Assembly: GCA_018907035.1 (NCBI GenBank)
Contig: JACCIC010000214.1
Coordinates: forward strand, 62,001-126,000
Length of the DNA: 64,000 bases
Source of the DNA: Sycobia sp. Sy_11
Taxonomy: Eukaryota > Arthropoda > Insecta > Hymenoptera > Epichrysomallidae
Direction of reading: 5' to 3'
In this document: piece after piece, positions 60,589 to 64,000 of the stretch
Numbering within the stretch: the stretch's first letter is position 1
Layout: the number at the start of each line of letters is the position of its first letter
The notes under the pieces: generated by a model
What the model was told of the DNA's origin: nothing
Seen by the model: the letters and a program-made list of their open reading frames with translations, nothing else
Database searches by the model: none
Made by a program: the position numbers and the translations under genes

Positions 60589-60648
<60 letters not shown>
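60589..60648. repeat. (TA)n microsatellite
   Basis: Pure TA tract of about 60 bases, in AT-rich DNA. Confidence 0.97.
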
Positions 60649-60651
<3 letters not shown>

Positions 60652-61190
60652 GTGCAACGCATAGTCGGTGCTCGCGATTTTTCAAAAGAACTGTTATATT
60701 TCTTATCATTCTTAATAGAAAAACAGTATTTAATTTCTTTAAAGTACACCAATTACTTAAACTTTAGAGACTAAAACTGCTTAAAAATCATGGATCAGCG
60801 AGAAACGTATTTTTCATTTTGTTTCATCAAATAGCATTTTCAGCAGGGCAAATAGTATTTTCCTTCATTATTTATCACGAGGACGTTTATTTTTTTCCAC
60901 CTTAGCGACGATAAATGGTAATCAAGCTGATAATTCAAACAATATTCTAAACTTACCAAGCCTTACGAACGTCTCAAAGTGTACAGATAACTCAATGTTT
61001 TATTAAAATATGTAAAAAAAAAAAAAAAACTATTGATAAATTCTGTCCTTCGATAAATTATGTTCTGCTCGTTCGATCGGCAAATTGAAAATCCTCGTCA
61101 CATACCTGAAACACTTGGCACGCGCGAAGATCATACTATCAATACGGGAACATTATGGAGATAAGTATGTTGCAGAGCATTTGATGATAG
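60649..61190. other. AT-rich DNA with A run
   Basis: A run at 61,014-61,029. Nothing else was recognised. Confidence 0.55.
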
Positions 61191-61357
61191 GATCGCGATA
61201 CTCTTATGCCCGTGACCATTCGGAGTAGATACTCTCGCCCTCGCCATCAGTCCTAGCGGGCGGAATTTAGCGCCGTCCAACGCCAAACGGCGTGCGATTC
61301 CCGTCGACTTCCGTTTCAAAAGCAGGAGCAAATCAACGATTCAGCGAGGGAACGACG

Positions 61358-61414
<57 letters not shown>

Positions 61415-61860
61415 GATAGAGCGATCGGAGCACTTAGTAAGCGTACACCTAAAGCGAAGTCGCCCGGGACGAGGCTTCTCGGGAGAGATCTTCCCGCTCT
61501 TTCTCCTTTCCGTTCTCCGCGCCCTTTGATTCTCGCCTCGGCTTTCCCCGGCGTCTCTTGGGCGCACGAGTAAAATGAGATTTCACCTTTCGTAATGCCT
61601 CTTGTTATTGTTACCGGCTCCGCGATGTTTTTCTTTTTCTTTTCCTCAAGCAGCCGCCCATCCCCGTTTTACGTCCTCGCGTTCGCCGAGCGCAATGAAT
61701 AAATCGTAAAATAAGCATACGCAAGGCGCGATTCCTTTGGCAAGACCTTTTTTCTTCTCTTTCTTCTCTTTCTTCCATTCTCGTTGCGAACCGCGTCTCG
61801 TAGAACGAAGTTTTAAAGCCTTAAATTTAAAGAGTTCTGGGTGAGGGGGGTGAAGAGCGG
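61191..61860. other. CpG-rich patch
   Basis: CpG-dense around the GA array to about 61,570, then GC-moderate. Frames on both strands pass through the GA array and are not genes. Confidence 0.5.
61358..61416 (+). repeat. (GA)n microsatellite
   Basis: GA tract of about 59 bases with a few GACA and GATA units. Confidence 0.95.
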
Positions 61861-63590
61861 GGTACTCTTTCGATACTCTAACATGAGATAGAGTGCCAGG
61901 GATGACAACATAAAATTATTTTGCTTATGTATTTAAAAATACTGGATTTGAATTTCAACATTTAGTAAATTGCCATCGATGCTTTGTCACTTTTTTATGT
62001 CATATGCACTTGAAGTAATAGTAGTTTGTAGCCTGAAATATAAGAACGAAAAGTGAATTAACGACTTCTTTTCGTATCACTGAAGAAATAATAATTCCAA
62101 ATGCATGTTGAATTAAAGAAAAAACTGAGTCAGAATCATTATTGACAGGTTATAAGAAAACGGAAAGCCGCAAATAATAAAAAAATAAACAGAAAAATTT
62201 TTACAAATATTTTAGTTTCTCTACAAAAAAGTACGTCTGAGATCTATGTGTAACAGATAAAACGTATAAAAATGAACATAAAATATATATATTAGATTTT
62301 AATGAAAGTATAAATTATCTTTTAAACGTAAAATTATTAATTAATATTAATATAATAACTATGTTGCATATACCCATGAACATATACAACGCGTATAAAT
62401 ATTTAATCTGTTGCAAGAAAAATATTTCTATTTAAGGCTCGTTAACTTATTTTTATAACAATTATCATTCCCAAATATCATCATAAAATCAACGAATAAG
62501 TAATAGAAACCATCTAGACTCGATACGAACTTATTAACATACTTTCTGTTAATTAATGTTAAATTAAATGCGTTTTCTACAGCGCATTAAAAATTCTTGC
62601 ACCCGAAAGTCTATAGTCATATATATAGTTATATATCGGAATTATAGGCCTAGAATGCAATGAAGAAATCCACAGCGATGACCAATGGTAGGAAAAGGGT
62701 ATTGCGTTTGAGAGACGTTAAATTTGATCTGTTTTCGCGCGTGCTCAGTTGCTCTATGTTCCATCAAACTTTATGATATCGTTTACAAAAAAAAAAAAAC
62801 CTAGAAAATCAATGTATGGAAAAACCAATGTATGGAAATGCGTTATTGCATACAGGTATAGATGATGTAGAGCCAAAATTAATAATACATTTTCGTTGAA
62901 TAGCAAATTCAAAAGATTGAAGATCTTTCGGAAGTTAAAAGAATTTAAATCAAATCATAAATTTTCTTCTAATTTAATTTTCTTTAAAATGAAAAGGAAT
63001 TATTAGAAGAAAAGTTAAATTAACCATTTGTTCGCTTTAGCTAAATGAGCTAACATAACAAACATTTCTTTTAAGTAATTCAATAACATTAAAAAAACAA
63101 AATAAAATAAGTAAAGAAAATATTTAACGTCAAAAAAAGCATACCAATAAGTATAACAATCAGCAAAAAAGAAGCAATAGAAAATATAAAATTTTTTTGT
63201 TTATTTTGAGTTAAATAATAAACCTGATTAGAAAGTACAATAAGTATTAGTTTATAATGTTGTTATATATATTTTCTTTTTAAACTCTGTAAATAAAAAT
63301 CTGATTGTTCGTTAACCCTTCTGGGACTCAAAATTTCACAATTTTTTCGCACAAAAGTGTAAAATTAAGGTGAAACATTAATAAGATAAAACCACAAGTT
63401 TTAAAATTAGTTGTAAACGAATAATTCAATCTTAAAGCGCCTCAAATTTCTAATATCGTACTTAATCTAGAGTCATTAATTATGTGGAATCTAAAATCAG
63501 ATGAGAACGTAAACCCTTTTCTTTCATAATAAACAGTATAAATGTAAACCAATTTGTTTTTGAGAATAAGTGAAGAAATTCAATCCGAAA
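61861..63590. other. AT-rich DNA, no gene seen
   Basis: About 1.7 kb of AT-rich DNA with dense stops, an A run at 62,787-62,799 and a short duplication (CAATGTATGGAAA at 62,810-62,822 and 62,826-62,838). No transposon motif was recognised. Confidence 0.55.
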
Positions 63591-64000
63591 GAAAGAGAAA
63601 GGATGACTTGGATAGAAAAACGGGTCAACGCGTATAACGTACGACGGCAAAAAGGGCGCGCGCACGAGAACCCGCGGCTCTGCCCCCGCCTCCCCGCCCC
63701 CTCCCCCGGCCGAAACTCGGGCAAAAAGAGCTCGCGACCTCGTATAAGTCGAAAGCTCGCAAATCGCCGGGCTTCTCACGCGCCACTTTCGTATATCTCG
63801 ACAATCGCTCTGCCCCTCCTCGCCCCTCGCCACCCAACGCTTTCGCAACCCCCTGCCCTCTGCCCCCCCCACGCCCCGCCGCGACGGTGACGGCGGCAGC
63901 GACGGCTCCTCCTCGCTCGCGAGCCCGGGCCATCTCCGTGGGGGGAGGGTACGGGGGGGTTGCGGGGGACGGGGGACGGGGGGACGGTGGGGGGTAGCAA
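63591..64000. promoter_or_regulatory. CpG-island-like, strand-asymmetric patch at the window edge
   Basis: The last 410 bases are the most GC-rich in the window. From about 63,675 to 63,880 the + strand is C-rich. From 63,939 to 63,996 it is G-rich with repeated GGGGGAC-like units. Such patches often mark promoters, but no TATA box, start site or first exon could be placed, so the regulatory label is an inference. The overlapping frames on both strands are low-complexity Arg, Pro and Gly products. Confidence 0.35.
63939..63996 (+). repeat. G-run array (potential G-quadruplex)
   Basis: At least seven runs of four or more Gs separated by one to five bases, with ACGGGGG-like units in tandem. 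This fits the standard G-quadruplex pattern of four or more G-runs with short loops. Confidence 0.85.

Noticed and set aside
63480..64000. Several 66-130 codon frames at the right end
   Set aside because: Low-complexity frames on both strands in a C-rich/G-rich patch; no domain and no start context.
1..64000. CRISPR arrays, tRNA or rRNA genes, telomeric TTAGG arrays
   Set aside because: No regularly spaced direct repeats with unique spacers, no tRNA box motifs with a cloverleaf, no rRNA core sequence and no TTAGG runs were seen.

Overview
The window looks like non-coding nuclear DNA of an insect, most likely an ant or another hymenopteran. This is an inference from its make-up: an AT-rich background broken by short CpG-rich patches, very long (TA)n, (CT/GA)n and (GT)n microsatellites, and decayed Tc1-type and non-LTR (LINE) transposon pieces typical of insect genomes. 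No rRNA, tRNA, CRISPR array, bacterial operon or intact protein-coding gene was found. Most long open frames are artefacts of repeats (runs of Tyr-Ile from TA tracts, Ser-Leu from CT tracts, Arg-Glu from GA tracts) or of CpG-rich sequence that lacks stop codons.

Layout. From 1 to 36.4 kb, AT-rich stretches of 0.5-3.7 kb alternate with GC/CpG-rich patches of 0.3-2 kb (for example near 2.7-3.4, 4.65-4.9, 12.0-12.7, 14.75-15.7, 17.2-18.2, 18.9-19.6, 20.5-22.5, 24.7-25.8, 28.35-28.8, 30.4-31.8 and 33.0-33.5 kb). Many of the roughly 28 (TA)n arrays sit inside or at the edge of these patches. From 36.5 to 47 kb the sequence is almost continuously AT-rich and holds the recognisable transposon remains. 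These are a LINE ORF2 tail with RNase H (37.87-38.91 kb, +), a Tc1-type transposase tail directly after it (38.93-39.26 kb, +), a transposase-like helix-turn-helix region (40.20-40.48 kb, +), a LINE reverse-transcriptase scrap (41.52-41.78 kb, +) and a second reverse-transcriptase fragment (46.15-46.72 kb, -). From 47 kb to the end the alternating pattern returns, with strong CpG-rich patches at 47.15-47.6, 48.5-49.0, 52.05-52.9, 54.35-55.3, 56.45-56.9, 58.25-59.87 and 61.2-61.85 kb. The window ends in a C-rich then G-rich patch (63.6-64.0 kb) that resembles a CpG-island promoter edge.

A few short stretches have splice-like borders and an open frame. The best are two closely spaced mini-exons at 16,270-16,307 and 16,732-16,774, which join into one open frame. 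Others lie at 10,859-10,894 (-), 43,033-43,098 (-) and 45,700-45,775 (+), plus a 150-codon open frame at 27,118-27,569. They are offered as candidates only. Together the picture fits a gene desert or a very large intron, perhaps with CpG-rich regulatory patches. I found no convincing new biological system, and the findings list ranks what deserves a check.
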